Positions 31,261-41,454 are shown, counted from the stretch's first letter. The stretch: 57,467 nucleotides of DNA from Candidatus Nanoarchaeia archaeon (GCA_028279725.1 JANQNE010000003.1:1-57467); one strand, 5' to 3'. Notes: generated from the letters alone by a model not told the origin. Translations and numbers: made by a program.

Positions 31261-33237
31261 ATGGCTAAGAAAAAGTTTTACATAACAACAGCGATTGCAT
31301 ATCCAAACGGAAGGCCTCATATGGGTCATGCTCTGGAGATAATACAGGCTGATGCTTTGGCAAGACTGTATAAACTGTTTGGAGAGGATGTTGTTTTTCA
31401 GACCGGAACTGATGAACATGGTATGAAGAACTGGCAGACTGCAGAGAAAGAAGGATTAAGTGTGCAGGACTTCTTGGATAAAAATGTTAAAGTTTTTGTC
31501 GATTTGTATAAGATTTTGAATATTAACTATGATAATTTTATCAGGACAACTGATAAGAATGTTCATTACAAAGGAGCCAACGCTTTATGGAAGAAATTAG
31601 TTGAGTCAGGAGATCTTTACAAGAAAAAGTACAAAGGACTTTATTGTGTTGGCTGTGAATCTTTCAAGACTGAGAAAGAGCTAGTTGACGGAAAATGTCC
31701 TAATCATCCTACAAGAGAGATTCAAGTTGTTGAAGAAGAAAATTATTTTTTTAAGTTATCAAAGTATAGTAAGAAGATAATTGAAGTGATCAAGAAAGAT
31801 GAATATAAAGTAGTTCCTGAGACCAGGAAGAACGAGATACTTTCTTTTTTGAAAGGAGCTAAAGATATAAGTTTTTCAAGGCCAAAGAGTTCTTTATCCT
31901 GGGGAATTCCTGTCCCTGATGATGAAGATCATGTCATGTATGTCTGGTGTGATGCTCTGTCTAACTATATAACTGGAGCTGGCTATGGAAATAATGAGAA
32001 AAGATTAAAAGAATTATGGCCTGCAGATATACATGTTATCGGAAAAGATATATTGAGATTCCATGCTGCTTTTTGGCCTGCTATGCTGATGTCAGCTGGA
32101 GTCGGGCTTCCTAAGGAGTTATTTGTCCATGGCTTTTTGCAGCTTTCCGGGATGAAGATGGGAAAATCGACAGGAAATGTTGTCGATCCTTTTGCTCAGG
32201 TGGAAAAATATGGAATTGATCCTTTTAGATTCTATATATTAGGAGCGATGCCTATCGATTCTGACGGAGACTATAATGAGGAAGCTGTTATTGAGAGGAT
32301 AAATAATGAGCTGGTTGCTAATCTTGCTAATTTTTGTTATAGGGTGTTATCTTTTACAAACAAGAATCTTGATTCAAGGATATCTACTATCGATGAAAAT
32401 AAAGTTATTGATGAGATAAAACCAAAGTTTGATTCTGTAAAAGAGCAGTTTGAGAAAAGAGATTTTAAGCAGGCTATTGCTGAGATAATGGAAGTTTCTG
32501 CTTTGGGAAACAGATATTTCCAGGAGAAAGAACCTTGGAAACTGTTTAAGGAAGATGAAGAGAAGGCAAGAGAAGTTTTGGGAACCTGCGTCAATATTGT
32601 CAAATGTTTGAGTATTTTAGTTAATCCGATAATGCCTGAGTTTTCTTCAGAGATACAGAAGCAGATCGGTGTTAAGGATTTGAAATGGAAGGATCTTGAT
32701 TTTAGTTTATCTGACTGTAAGATCGGAAAGGCAAAGATATTGATAAAGAAGTTAGAGAATATTGAGATTGAGAAAGTATTTCCTTTGAATCTTAAAGTTG
32801 CTCAGATAGTTAAGGCTGAGGAACATCCTGAAGCTGATAAGCTAGTTGTATTGCAGCTTGATCTTGGTGAAGAGAAAAGACAGATAGTTGCAGGTATAAA
32901 GAAGAATTATTCTGTAGATGAGCTAGTTGGGAAGAAGATAGTTGTTGTTACTAATCTTAAACCAGCAAAGTTAAGAGGAATAGAGAGTAATGGAATGTTG
33001 CTTGCTGCTGTTCATAAAGATGATGCTATTGTTCTGGAAGTTAAGGATGCAAAGCCTGGGACTCAAGTTGGGTTTCCTGAGTATGAGAATAATACAGCCC
33101 AGATAAAGATTGATGATTTTGCTAAGGTGAAAATGAAAGTTGAGAATGAAAGAGCTGTGTATGATCACCTTGTTCTGAAAGCTGGTGATGAAGAAGTTAT
33201 CGCTAAGGGAGCAAAGGATGGATCAAAGGTAAGTTGA
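31261..33237 (+). CDS. metG: Methionyl-tRNA synthetase, bacterial-type, with C-terminal tRNA-binding domain
   Basis: The 658-residue class I enzyme charges tRNA-Met. Seen are YPNGRPHMGHALE (HIGH-type motif, 14-26), a single-knuckle zinc insert YCVGCESFKTEKEL..CPNH (near 126-150), GMKMGKSTGNVVDP (KMSKS motif, near 296-309) and an EMAP/Trbp111 tRNA-binding domain (about 522-610: VAQIVKAEEHPEADKLVVL, GIESNGMLLAA). The zinc insert and ENYFFKLSKYSK style resemble the bacterial/mitochondrial MetRS branch more than the usual archaeal one, suggesting transfer. It is co-transcribed with the zinc-ribbon gene. Confidence 0.95.
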   Translation: MAKKKFYITTAIAYPNGRPHMGHALEIIQADALARLYKLFGEDVVFQTGTDEHGMKNWQTAEKEGLSVQDFLDKNVKVFVDLYKILNINYDNFIRTTDKNVHYKGANALWKKLVESGDLYKKKYKGLYCVGCESFKTEKELVDGKCPNHPTREIQVVEEENYFFKLSKYSKKIIEVIKKDEYKVVPETRKNEILSFLKGAKDISFSRPKSSLSWGIPVPDDEDHVMYVWCDALSNYITGAGYGNNEKRLKELWPADIHVIGKDILRFHAAFWPAMLMSAGVGLPKELFVHGFLQLSGMKMGKSTGNVVDPFAQVEKYGIDPFRFYILGAMPIDSDGDYNEEAVIERINNELVANLANFCYRVLSFTNKNLDSRISTIDENKVIDEIKPKFDSVKEQFEKRDFKQAIAEIMEVSALGNRYFQEKEPWKLFKEDEEKAREVLGTCVNIVKCLSILVNPIMPEFSSEIQKQIGVKDLKWKDLDFSLSDCKIGKAKILIKKLENIEIEKVFPLNLKVAQIVKAEEHPEADKLVVLQLDLGEEKRQIVAGIKKNYSVDELVGKKIVVVTNLKPAKLRGIESNGMLLAAVHKDDAIVLEVKDAKPGTQVGFPEYENNTAQIKIDDFAKVKMKVENERAVYDHLVLKAGDEEVIAKGAKDGSKVS

Positions 33238-33249
33238 TGTTGCTATTTC

Positions 33250-33269
33250 TTAGGAGTATTTTTTCCTAA
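33250..33269 (+). terminator. Hairpin terminator after metG
   Basis: TTAGGA (33250-33255) and TCCTAA (33264-33269) flank GTATTTTT; a 6-bp hairpin with a T-rich loop, 13 bases past the stop codon. Confidence 0.45.
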
Positions 33270-33294
33270 TTATATACTGAAAATAACCACAAAC

Positions 33295-33302
33295 TTTATA
33301 AA
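33295..33302 (+). promoter_or_regulatory. TATA box at the head of the surface-protein megacluster
   Basis: TTTATAAA, 36 bases before the ATG at 33339. It is the only clear promoter I see for the whole co-directional block to the right edge. Confidence 0.5.
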
Positions 33303-33338
33303 CCCCTAATTGATTTTATTTAAATAGATTTGTAAAAA

Positions 33339-34109
33339 ATGAGGGGTCGGAAGAAAGTTCATCATAGAAGACGCAGTTCTCTCTCTGATGAAGAAAAGAG
33401 GTGGAAAACAACTCCGTTAGGAGTTAGAATTCTATTGATCTATATTAGTGTCCTTGCTCTCTTTTATTTGATATTTGGGCTAACGTTTCCGACTAATCTT
33501 TTCTTTGGATTATTGTTTACTGGAGCAGTTGCAAGAGTTATGAATTTTGTATTTTTAGCTGTGCTGGGGTTTATGATCTATGGTTTTATACTGAAGAAGC
33601 ACTGGGTAGGTAAGTTAGCAATATTTTGGTTTGGTGTTGAAGTTTTGAGTTTATTGACGAGCATTATTATGGGGAAGACAATATTGGAGGATGGAGCTGC
33701 TGTTTATTTCATCACATTGTTTGTTTTTGGAACTAATCTATTTATCCTATGGTATTTGGTTGCGAAGAGAGATTATTTTGTTGATCTGAGGCATCATCAT
33801 ACAAGCTCAGTGGATAAGATTTTTGTGTTGGGCGTATTCATGATGCTGTTTTTGGCAATTGTAGCTACAACAAGCTATGGTTTTAAGGTGTATAAAGATA
33901 CTGTGAAGATAACAAATGAAGTTATTGAAGAGCTTAAAGGATTAGGTTCTGAAGATGCAGAGTTGTTGTGTTCATATAAGAAAGATAAGGAGAAAGACAT
34001 ATGCTATATGGTAGTGGCAACTGCTTATGAAGGCATGCCCCGGAGCATATGCGATAAGGTTGATTATAAATTTTACAAACTTACTTGTGTTCAAGCTGTG
34101 ATACTATGA
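33339..34109 (+). CDS. Multi-pass membrane protein, first gene of the megacluster
   Basis: The 256 residues have a basic cytoplasmic N-terminus (MRGRKKVHHRRRSSLSDEEK) and about five hydrophobic helices (near 30-48, 56-78, 88-108, 118-140, 163-185). The C-terminal outside tail of ~65 residues holds a Cys set (LLCSYKKDKEKDICYMV.., RSICDK.., LTCVQAV), possibly disulfide-bonded. No family was recognised. The 3' end overlaps the next start (ATGA), so it is made together with the giant secreted protein and may anchor or export it. Confidence 0.72.
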   Translation: MRGRKKVHHRRRSSLSDEEKRWKTTPLGVRILLIYISVLALFYLIFGLTFPTNLFFGLLFTGAVARVMNFVFLAVLGFMIYGFILKKHWVGKLAIFWFGVEVLSLLTSIIMGKTILEDGAAVYFITLFVFGTNLFILWYLVAKRDYFVDLRHHHTSSVDKIFVLGVFMMLFLAIVATTSYGFKVYKDTVKITNEVIEELKGLGSEDAELLCSYKKDKEKDICYMVVATAYEGMPRSICDKVDYKFYKLTCVQAVIL

Positions 34110-37100
34110 ATTGGAAGAGAATAATAGCAGTGTTTGTATGTATGCTTGTGGTAAATCTGCCTATAGTTATGGCTGATGCTTACAGCAATGGATCTGTGAA
34201 TCCTGCGCCAGTTGCAGCAGGAGTCTTAATTGTTGGTTTAGCAATTGCAGTTCCTGCTGTGATGAGTTATATTGTTTCTGCTGGATTGGCTAGCGGTGCT
34301 GTTGCAGCTGTATGCAGCGAGACTGATGCAATACAAGGGATCTATACGAAAGGAACATGTACTGATGACGACGACACTGGTGAAGGTTGTATAAATGGAT
34401 GTGATGATGAATGTATTGATTCAACTATGGTAAGGGAAGTTAATTGTGTTAGTGGCCAATGTTCTTATACTCCTCATACATGTCCGGATGGATCTGAGTG
34501 TGTTGATGGGGCTTGTACCGGAGGGAGCGGGTTTGTATCCGGTTCAGCTGATGTTGAAGTTATATCTATAACAGGGATGGATGGAGTTGAAGGTTATAGA
34601 AAAGATATTGATGATTATACTTTGGTTAAGGCACAGGCTACATTCGGTGATGCAACCATAGTTACAGCTGGAAACCTTAAGATAAAGGCAGAAGGATACT
34701 ATGAAGATTTTGACAGCTGTACAAAGATGGATCTGCAGAATATGTATCTTTGTGAATATCAATCTGGGATGAACACAGGTTATTATCTTGAAGGCAGCTT
34801 GTCTTTTGATGTTGAGTTATTTGCTGATCCATCTGATACATCAGCTCTTCCTTATTCTTCTGATTCAGCTGTGATATATATCGATTCAGTAGATCCAGAG
34901 ATAAAGAGTTTTGGAACACCTCAGCAGAACGGAAAGAACATAACATTCTCATATATACTTGATGATGAAGCTGATTATTCATCAAAATCTTCAGGCATTG
35001 TAAAAGCAGAATATCATATAGGATCTTATAAGATCGGTGAGATGGTTTTTGATGAGGATCAAGAATGGCCGCATACTGAATCTTTTGAACTTCAGACTTC
35101 CAGTCCTGATTCAGAAGAAAGTATGGAACTGACAATAACTGCCCATGACGGTGTTGGCAATAAAATTCAAGCTAAAAGCCTGCCTTTTATCATAGATAAT
35201 GAAGCTCCTGAAATAATTGACGGAAGTTTCTTTTTACAGGACAGATTAGGCAATGCTATCTTATCTCTTCCGGAAGACGGATTGAAAGGAGGAGTTATGG
35301 GAATACTGATAAAATCAAATAACGGGATTGAGAACCTTAAAGCTCTGGTATCTCCATTAAGTGATTCTTATGAAGATGATACTTGGATGGATGGAACTTG
35401 CGGAAGTCCGATACAGGACACATATAATTGTGTTTGGAGCGGGCTAGAAGTAGATAAGTCCGGGAATATGAATTCGATAATGATCAATGCCTCTGATGAT
35501 CTAGGCAACAATATAATGGGATCAGTAGGAGATTATCTGATCACTGTTGAGAGAACTGCTCCTGTTGTAAGAGCGGGTTCTTTGAAGGTTGTCTATGCTG
35601 GAACAGATCTGACTCAGATACATGATGAATCAAATGAAGTTAAATATCTTGGAAATTATTCTAAAGATATCAGCAGGGTTAAGGTTGATATATATCTTAA
35701 TCTTACAGATGATTATCCTGGACTGAACACTCAAGGAGTTATCTTAGATCTTAGTGAGTATGGTGGTAATAAGATTACATATGCTTCAAAATGTACACAT
35801 ATGATCTATAAGGTAAATATAACAAATGAGGTAACAGATCAATTCTATAACTGTACTTTCAGAAATGTTGAACTTGAATTAAGTTCTGATCTTACAAAAC
35901 TTGATTTTACTTTTATCGATTTCTTTGGAAATGAAAATGAACATTCAGCAGGACAAAGCATACTATTCGATAATGACGGGCCTGTTGTTGAATATCTTGG
36001 AGCAGGACATACATATGATGGAACTGAATGGGTTGGTCCTAATGATGTTCTTGTTGTAAGGATAAAGGAAGCTGGTTCTGGAATAAATGAGACAAATGTA
36101 AAATTTATCATATCCGGTAAAGAGGTTGATGCAGATAATTGTATAGCTGTTGCAGACCTTTGGACCTGTGAGGCCCCATTGTCTGATGAATTAGATGGAA
36201 AGACTCATCTTTCTGATATTCCTGTCAGTGTTGAAGTTAAAGATAATGTAGGTTATACTGATGATAATGAGACTAGGACTGAAACAACCCTGAAGTTAGA
36301 TAATACTGATCCTGTTGTTAAAGATACTAAGATATTTTCAACTGCTTATATTGCGGATAAACTGACTAGTGGAGAAGGTATGCTTATCAATGTAACAATT
36401 GAAGATGATATATTTGTTACTGGAACAGCAAATATCTCTTCTCTTAATTGTGAAGCTGAAGGAGATGTAAGGTGTCCTGTTGATGAGGAAACTTATGGAG
36501 ACTGTACTTATAATTCTTCTGGAGAAGAATTGTGGACTTGTGAATGGGCAGTTGATGAGATCTACAGGAGAGGGGGAATTGATGCAGCTCCTTCATTAGT
36601 GGATTTCTCTTTTAATATAACAGATATTGTTGGAAACAGCATAAATATAAATCTTACAAAAAGTCGTGAAGTTTATGGGCTTATCGTAGATACAGAACCA
36701 GATAATTTTGAGGCTTTTGTTGATGTTGACAAAGCTTATCCTTATCCTGTGAACAGGTTAACTTTGAGCTTAATGCCACCTGAGATACCAGCCATAGCTA
36801 GTTTTCCTTTTTATATTAAATATCTTACAGGGAAATCCGGAATTACTGTGCTTAAGCAGGAGGTAACTGACTGTGAGATGTTGAACGGAAGTGTTTCAAT
36901 AGGAGATTATTTCTCTTTACCTGATCGTTCTGATGCAGAGTTGATCTTAGCAAGGGATAAACAGAAGCCTTATGAGAGTGATACAATACCTAATTATAAC
37001 AGAGCAGAGCTTCATTTTCAATCTCTTCAAGGAGAGCCTGAAGCTGCAAATGATCTGTTTGATTTTAATGTAACATGTATTCTTAAGATCTATCAGCTGA

Positions 37101-38440
37101 AAGGCGGAAAGATCTATAAAGTTCCTGAAAGGGAAAATATAACTTTCCCTCTGAAATTTATCGATAGTGCTCTTGATGGAACTCCTGATCAGGAGCTTGT
37201 AGATACCCTTCAGGCATATAGGGATGAGAGTTTACTTTTAGATCAGCAATGGATAACAAAAGGAGCTAAGCTGTTTAAGTTGTTGGAAGGAATCTGTACG
37301 ATAGCTTCTACAATATATGGGTTAATGTCAGTTTTTGCGACTGGACAAGTTTTAGGTGCAAGCATGTATGAGACAGGTAAGAATGCTCCAGGGACACCTT
37401 GGGGTGCTGCTCTTAAGGGAGCAGGTTGGGGAGTTTTCAAAGTTAGTTGTTATATCCATGAAGCTATTGGTTTTGTTATAGAGCCTTTATGGCATGGTGC
37501 TGCTGGATTTGGAAAGCATGGACTTGAAAAATGTACAAAGGTTCAGACTCCTGCTGATGTTGCGCGTAAAGCTAAGAACCTAAAAGATGCTTCAAAGGCT
37601 GCTGCAGAAGGGCTTAAAGATGCAACAGAAAAACAGAGGAAGGATGCATGGAACCAACCAACTTTAAGCGGAGAGTACCTCTGTAAATGGATAAGCTGTG
37701 AGTTTGGAAGAGATTTCTGGAATAAATATACTGGAGGAGATCTGTTGAATAGGGCATTAAATGGTACTGCGGCTAGTAAAGTCATGGATAAATGGAATTC
37801 AAGAGCCCAGGCAGCTACTGGTTCACAGGCTTTGTCTTTTGAGAACAGCATAACTCCTCAGAATAGCATCATATTTAGTGTAGGAACTGCATGCCTTCCA
37901 GGTATATTCTATAATCTTGATAAATACAGACAGATACAGTGTACATATGTTAATTGTCTTAAAGAGGCTGCAATATATGGGGGAGATGTTTCGAGCTGTG
38001 ATCAGAAGAAAGGAGAGTCATGGTGTCTTTTGTTATGGGGAGAAGCTGCTGAGGTTATAGGTCCTTTGAGGATTTTGAAAGCTATAGGGGACAGCACTTC
38101 AAATTTCTTTATCAATATATTTCCAGGAGTATTACATGCAGTTGCTGAGAAACTCGTTTGTAAGAAAGAAGCTACTTTTGCGAAATACGAAATATTAAAA
38201 TCAGTTGTATGTGATCTGCCTAGAGCAATATACAGTGGAATTGATGCTTATGAAAATGTAAAGAGTGTATTAAGGTATGGGGATCCTGAGACATGGAAAC
38301 CTGAACATCGTATAGATGATGAATGTGATAGAGCGATGTGTGACGGAACATGGACAGACGGAGCTTGTGTGTGTACAACTAATGAAGAATGTTACAATGG
38401 AGAATGTGTAGATGGAGAATGTGAGTTTGACTGGGCTTAA
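34106..38440 (+). CDS. Giant secreted Ig-repeat and Cys-rich protein (1444 residues)
   Basis: The start at 34106 overlaps the previous stop (ATGA) and gives the signal peptide MNWKRIIAVFVCMLVVNLPI; the earlier TTG at 34085 would put extra residues in front. A second hydrophobic segment at about 36-65 may be a membrane helix. A Cys-rich knot (CINGCDDECIDS.., ECVDGACTGG) lies near 93-145. Residues 150-900 are Ig/cadherin-like repeats with linkers such as DSVDPEIKSF, DNEAPEI, DNTDPVVKDT. Residues 1050-1390 are an unrecognised Cys-rich helical domain (ACLPGIFYNLDKYRQIQCTY.., CLLLWGEAAEVIGPL). The tail has CxxNEECYNGECVDGECE. It is probably displayed on the cell surface. Confidence 0.82.
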   Translation: MNWKRIIAVFVCMLVVNLPIVMADAYSNGSVNPAPVAAGVLIVGLAIAVPAVMSYIVSAGLASGAVAAVCSETDAIQGIYTKGTCTDDDDTGEGCINGCDDECIDSTMVREVNCVSGQCSYTPHTCPDGSECVDGACTGGSGFVSGSADVEVISITGMDGVEGYRKDIDDYTLVKAQATFGDATIVTAGNLKIKAEGYYEDFDSCTKMDLQNMYLCEYQSGMNTGYYLEGSLSFDVELFADPSDTSALPYSSDSAVIYIDSVDPEIKSFGTPQQNGKNITFSYILDDEADYSSKSSGIVKAEYHIGSYKIGEMVFDEDQEWPHTESFELQTSSPDSEESMELTITAHDGVGNKIQAKSLPFIIDNEAPEIIDGSFFLQDRLGNAILSLPEDGLKGGVMGILIKSNNGIENLKALVSPLSDSYEDDTWMDGTCGSPIQDTYNCVWSGLEVDKSGNMNSIMINASDDLGNNIMGSVGDYLITVERTAPVVRAGSLKVVYAGTDLTQIHDESNEVKYLGNYSKDISRVKVDIYLNLTDDYPGLNTQGVILDLSEYGGNKITYASKCTHMIYKVNITNEVTDQFYNCTFRNVELELSSDLTKLDFTFIDFFGNENEHSAGQSILFDNDGPVVEYLGAGHTYDGTEWVGPNDVLVVRIKEAGSGINETNVKFIISGKEVDADNCIAVADLWTCEAPLSDELDGKTHLSDIPVSVEVKDNVGYTDDNETRTETTLKLDNTDPVVKDTKIFSTAYIADKLTSGEGMLINVTIEDDIFVTGTANISSLNCEAEGDVRCPVDEETYGDCTYNSSGEELWTCEWAVDEIYRRGGIDAAPSLVDFSFNITDIVGNSININLTKSREVYGLIVDTEPDNFEAFVDVDKAYPYPVNRLTLSLMPPEIPAIASFPFYIKYLTGKSGITVLKQEVTDCEMLNGSVSIGDYFSLPDRSDAELILARDKQKPYESDTIPNYNRAELHFQSLQGEPEAANDLFDFNVTCILKIYQLKGGKIYKVPERENITFPLKFIDSALDGTPDQELVDTLQAYRDESLLLDQQWITKGAKLFKLLEGICTIASTIYGLMSVFATGQVLGASMYETGKNAPGTPWGAALKGAGWGVFKVSCYIHEAIGFVIEPLWHGAAGFGKHGLEKCTKVQTPADVARKAKNLKDASKAAAEGLKDATEKQRKDAWNQPTLSGEYLCKWISCEFGRDFWNKYTGGDLLNRALNGTAASKVMDKWNSRAQAATGSQALSFENSITPQNSIIFSVGTACLPGIFYNLDKYRQIQCTYVNCLKEAAIYGGDVSSCDQKKGESWCLLLWGEAAEVIGPLRILKAIGDSTSNFFINIFPGVLHAVAEKLVCKKEATFAKYEILKSVVCDLPRAIYSGIDAYENVKSVLRYGDPETWKPEHRIDDECDRAMCDGTWTDGACVCTTNEECYNGECVDGECEFDWA

Positions 38441-38442
38441 AA

Positions 38443-39234
38443 ATGGCAGAGCAAAATCCATATTATCAACAACCGATGCAAGGTCAGAATAGTGGATTAG
38501 CTTTTCATCCTGAACAAGCACAACAGCAGCAAGTTCATCCGCAAGCACAACAGCAGTATCAGCAGATACCTACTACGCAGCCAGCTGCTCAGCCTGCGCC
38601 AGAACAGAAAATGGAGATTCCTGAACAGAAAAAAAGAGGAGTGAATTTAAAAGTATTGTTAGTGTTGGGATTAGCTTTAGTTGTTATTATCGCTTTATTG
38701 TTTGTATTGTTTAAAGGAGAGGGAGATGTTGTCCAGCCTGTTGTTATCGAAGAAGAAGTGATTGAGGAAACTAAAGAGGAAGAAGTTGTTGAAGAGGCAT
38801 TGACAGCTTTGGAAGAGAAATACATTGAAGCACTGGAGAATAAGCAGGCGTTTAAGTTAGTTGATCTTGAGTTTTGTGAAGCGGATGATGAAGGTAACTA
38901 TAATACTAGAAGTGGAAATAAGTTTAAAGGATTGGATGTTATAAGAGTTTGCGGTTATGCTGAGGGATTTACTGATGTGTTTAATGATTTTGGGGATCTT
39001 AGTGTTATTTTGACTGAAAAAGTAAATGTATTGGATGCTAATGGAGTAATCTTGAAAGAAGATGAGATTGAAGTGGAAACTTTTAGTGAAGACCCTAATT
39101 TTAAAGTTCCTATATACTATGCAATACGTGCTGGTGTGAATCAGCAGAAAGGAGAGTACAGTGTTGTTTTTGATATGAGGGATCAGCTGAATGATGAGGA
39201 GGTTTCAGAACAGATCAAGTTCGAGATTGTTTAA
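38443..39234 (+). CDS. Single-pass membrane protein with Gln-rich cytoplasmic head
   Basis: Residues 1-60 of the 263 are Gln/Pro-rich and disordered (MAEQNPYYQQPMQGQNSG.., QAQQQQVHPQAQQQYQQ), prion-like in make-up. One membrane helix follows (about 67-88, VLLVLGLALVVIIALLFVLF), then a Glu/Val-rich stalk (EEEVIEETKEEEVVEEA) and an outside beta domain ending GEYSVVFDMRDQLND...IKFEIV. It shares this order (helix, acidic stalk, beta domain with a G-x-Y/y-x-v...D...F-x-I-V end) with the proteins at 39236 and 41451. Confidence 0.75.
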   Translation: MAEQNPYYQQPMQGQNSGLAFHPEQAQQQQVHPQAQQQYQQIPTTQPAAQPAPEQKMEIPEQKKRGVNLKVLLVLGLALVVIIALLFVLFKGEGDVVQPVVIEEEVIEETKEEEVVEEALTALEEKYIEALENKQAFKLVDLEFCEADDEGNYNTRSGNKFKGLDVIRVCGYAEGFTDVFNDFGDLSVILTEKVNVLDANGVILKEDEIEVETFSEDPNFKVPIYYAIRAGVNQQKGEYSVVFDMRDQLNDEEVSEQIKFEIV

Positions 39235-39235
39235 G

Positions 39236-40207
39236 ATGGAAGAGATGCAGATGCAGGGGATGCAGCCAGTGGCTGGAAGTGAGAAGAAAGGATTGTTGAA
39301 TCTAGTTTTGATTGTTCTTATTCTGATAGTTATTGGAGGGATCATATGGGTTCTTTTGGATCTTTCTGGAGTTGAGGAGAAAGTTGAAGAGCAGATTCCT
39401 GTTGTTGAAGAAGTTGTTGAAGAAGTTAGAAGGACTGAGGATTTGAGTGTTGCTAATGTTCATTTTACTATTATAGATAGATATAATATCTATTCAAAAC
39501 AGGATGAGCCAACTTTTTGTTATACTATAATGGGGTTGATGGATGATGGAGGGATTATGAGTCCCAAGGTAGTTTATGCGGTTGAAGATAGATTAGGAAA
39601 TGAGATATTGAATGAAGTTATAGTAGATAATGATTATAAGTATGATGAAGAATTTATTGGATGTAAAGTTCTTGATATTAGTGATCTTGCAGAAGGAAAT
39701 TATAAGCTGAAAGTTGGAGTACAGGATGATTTTGATCAATCTTATGAAGAGAGAGCAGTTGATTTTAGGATAACACAATATCCAAGAGTTTTGATATATA
39801 ATCAGTTTACTGATCAGATAGGAGATGGACTTTCTGTAGAATATACTGATCTTGTTGATTATATGAAAGCTGGAGAAGATCAAATCAAAAAAGATAATCT
39901 GTTTTTAGCAGGTCAGCCTGTGTTGTTGAGGTCTAAATTTAATGTCTTTTCAAGGATTGAAGTTGATGAACAGTATAAATCCTGGATAATACAGAAGATG
40001 AATGTTTTTGGTCCTGAGGGTATTGTTGTTCATCAGGATGAAAGTCAGGATTTTATTACTAATACTACTTTGAAGGATGATATAATAGTTCCTACATTGA
40101 TCGATACTCATGGATTTGAAGAAGGAAAACATACTGTTAAGATAGAATATACTGATCTTTACAGTTTAGATACAGCTGAAGTTTCAGTTGAGGTAGAAAT
40201 AAGATGA
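39236..40207 (+). CDS. Single-pass membrane protein with outside beta domains, paralogue of its neighbour
   Basis: The ATG at 39236 is one base past the previous stop; an upstream in-frame ATG (39191) would overlap the previous gene. The 323 residues have a short Met/Gln-rich head (MEEMQMQGMQPV), a helix (about 22-42), an acidic stalk (VEEVVEEVRRTED) and two beta domains, the first with a Cys pair (TFCYTI..FIGCKVL) and GNYKLKVGVQDDFDQSYEER, the second ending GKHTVKIEYTDLYSLD..VEVEIR. The 3' end overlaps the next start (ATGA). Confidence 0.75.
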   Translation: MEEMQMQGMQPVAGSEKKGLLNLVLIVLILIVIGGIIWVLLDLSGVEEKVEEQIPVVEEVVEEVRRTEDLSVANVHFTIIDRYNIYSKQDEPTFCYTIMGLMDDGGIMSPKVVYAVEDRLGNEILNEVIVDNDYKYDEEFIGCKVLDISDLAEGNYKLKVGVQDDFDQSYEERAVDFRITQYPRVLIYNQFTDQIGDGLSVEYTDLVDYMKAGEDQIKKDNLFLAGQPVLLRSKFNVFSRIEVDEQYKSWIIQKMNVFGPEGIVVHQDESQDFITNTTLKDDIIVPTLIDTHGFEEGKHTVKIEYTDLYSLDTAEVSVEVEIR

Positions 40208-41454
40208 AGAAGATATTTATTTTTATGCTTGTGATGATTTTAGTAGTTCCTATTGTTTTTGGGTCAATAGTTGATGTCTGCAATAGCCAGAAACCTGCAA
40301 GAAGTTTTACTTATCAGTATTGTTCTGGTCAAAATAGTTTTCCTGATTTTGAGAATGCAGGATGTCAGACTATATTATCTTCCGATGCTATTACTATAAA
40401 TCCAAGTTCTGGTCAGTGTGATTATGTAGTTGGATGTGTTATAGATGAAAGGAAGAAAGAACTAGACAGTGCAACAGGATGTCCGCTTCCTGATGTTTCT
40501 CCTCCAGTAGATTGTACTAGTCTGACGGGTGTTGCTGGATCTGATTGTTCAACTGCAAGAAGTATAGTAAATGGAGAGCTGTATGCTGATCATGAGTGCA
40601 GTTCTGATATGTATGATGAAGCTATTGTGAAGAAAAATCAATGTGATGAGGAAGAATCAAGACAAACTCAGAGTCAACAACCATTGGTTGATTGTGGCGA
40701 CAGTGGAGTTAATTCATTTATTCAGCAACTAAATAGATTTATTGAGGCAACAAAAGGAAAGACATGTTTTACAGAATCTGAGTGGAATTCTGCTAAAGGT
40801 TATGCAAGTGGTTCTGTGTATTGGACCAAGTTCACTAAGCCAACAAGGCATGATGTATGTAGAGAATGTAGAAGTAGTATCACTAATGGTGGTTGTGGCG
40901 GTCCTTGCACTAATTGTTATTCTTCAACTGCTTCTTATAATGATGTTAAGTGTCCTGTTTCAAATTCTGTGGATGTTAGCAGTTCGCAGACAACTCAGAT
41001 CATAAGTTTGTTTGATGGGATACAGTCAGATATAGATAGTTGTTCTTCTCCTCAGAGTTGTGCATCTGCATATCAAAGATATGAAAATAGTAAAAATCAA
41101 TTTTCAGCATGTACAGAACATTGTCAACTAAATATAGATCCTGATAAGATGAAAACTATAAGGTGTTATTTTAATCCTCAAGGAGAAGGTTGTGGCAAGT
41201 GTTATGGAAGCGGTAATTTTGGTTCTCGTGGTTGGTGTATTGTGGGAGGAACATGTAAATATGTTGATTCAGATGCATTTTGGTCTAAGGATCAAGGATG
41301 TCTCTGTTATCCAACTTCATTTCCTAGCCGTGATCAAAGATGGACTGGAAGTAAGTGCGAGCCAAGTGAATCTTTACTTCCAGATATAGATTTAAGTTTA
41401 AATCTTGGGCAAAAAATAAGCCAGAATCTTCAAGGAATATGCAGGAGAAAATGA
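40204..41454 (+). CDS. Secreted Cys-rich protein (416 residues)
   Basis: The start overlaps the previous stop (ATGA). A signal peptide (MKKIFIFMLVMILVVPIVFG) leads to a chain rich in Cys, with spacings such as CRECRSSITNGGCGGPCTNC (about 220-240) and GCGKCYGSGNFGSRGWC (near 330). A helical pair region (CFTESEWNSAKGYAS.., CASAYQRYENSKNQFSACTE) may be repeated. No family was recognised. No C-terminal anchor is visible, so it is exported and either released or held by its membrane partners. The many Cys imply disulfides outside the cell. Confidence 0.72.
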   Translation: MKKIFIFMLVMILVVPIVFGSIVDVCNSQKPARSFTYQYCSGQNSFPDFENAGCQTILSSDAITINPSSGQCDYVVGCVIDERKKELDSATGCPLPDVSPPVDCTSLTGVAGSDCSTARSIVNGELYADHECSSDMYDEAIVKKNQCDEEESRQTQSQQPLVDCGDSGVNSFIQQLNRFIEATKGKTCFTESEWNSAKGYASGSVYWTKFTKPTRHDVCRECRSSITNGGCGGPCTNCYSSTASYNDVKCPVSNSVDVSSSQTTQIISLFDGIQSDIDSCSSPQSCASAYQRYENSKNQFSACTEHCQLNIDPDKMKTIRCYFNPQGEGCGKCYGSGNFGSRGWCIVGGTCKYVDSDAFWSKDQGCLCYPTSFPSRDQRWTGSKCEPSESLLPDIDLSLNLGQKISQNLQGICRRK

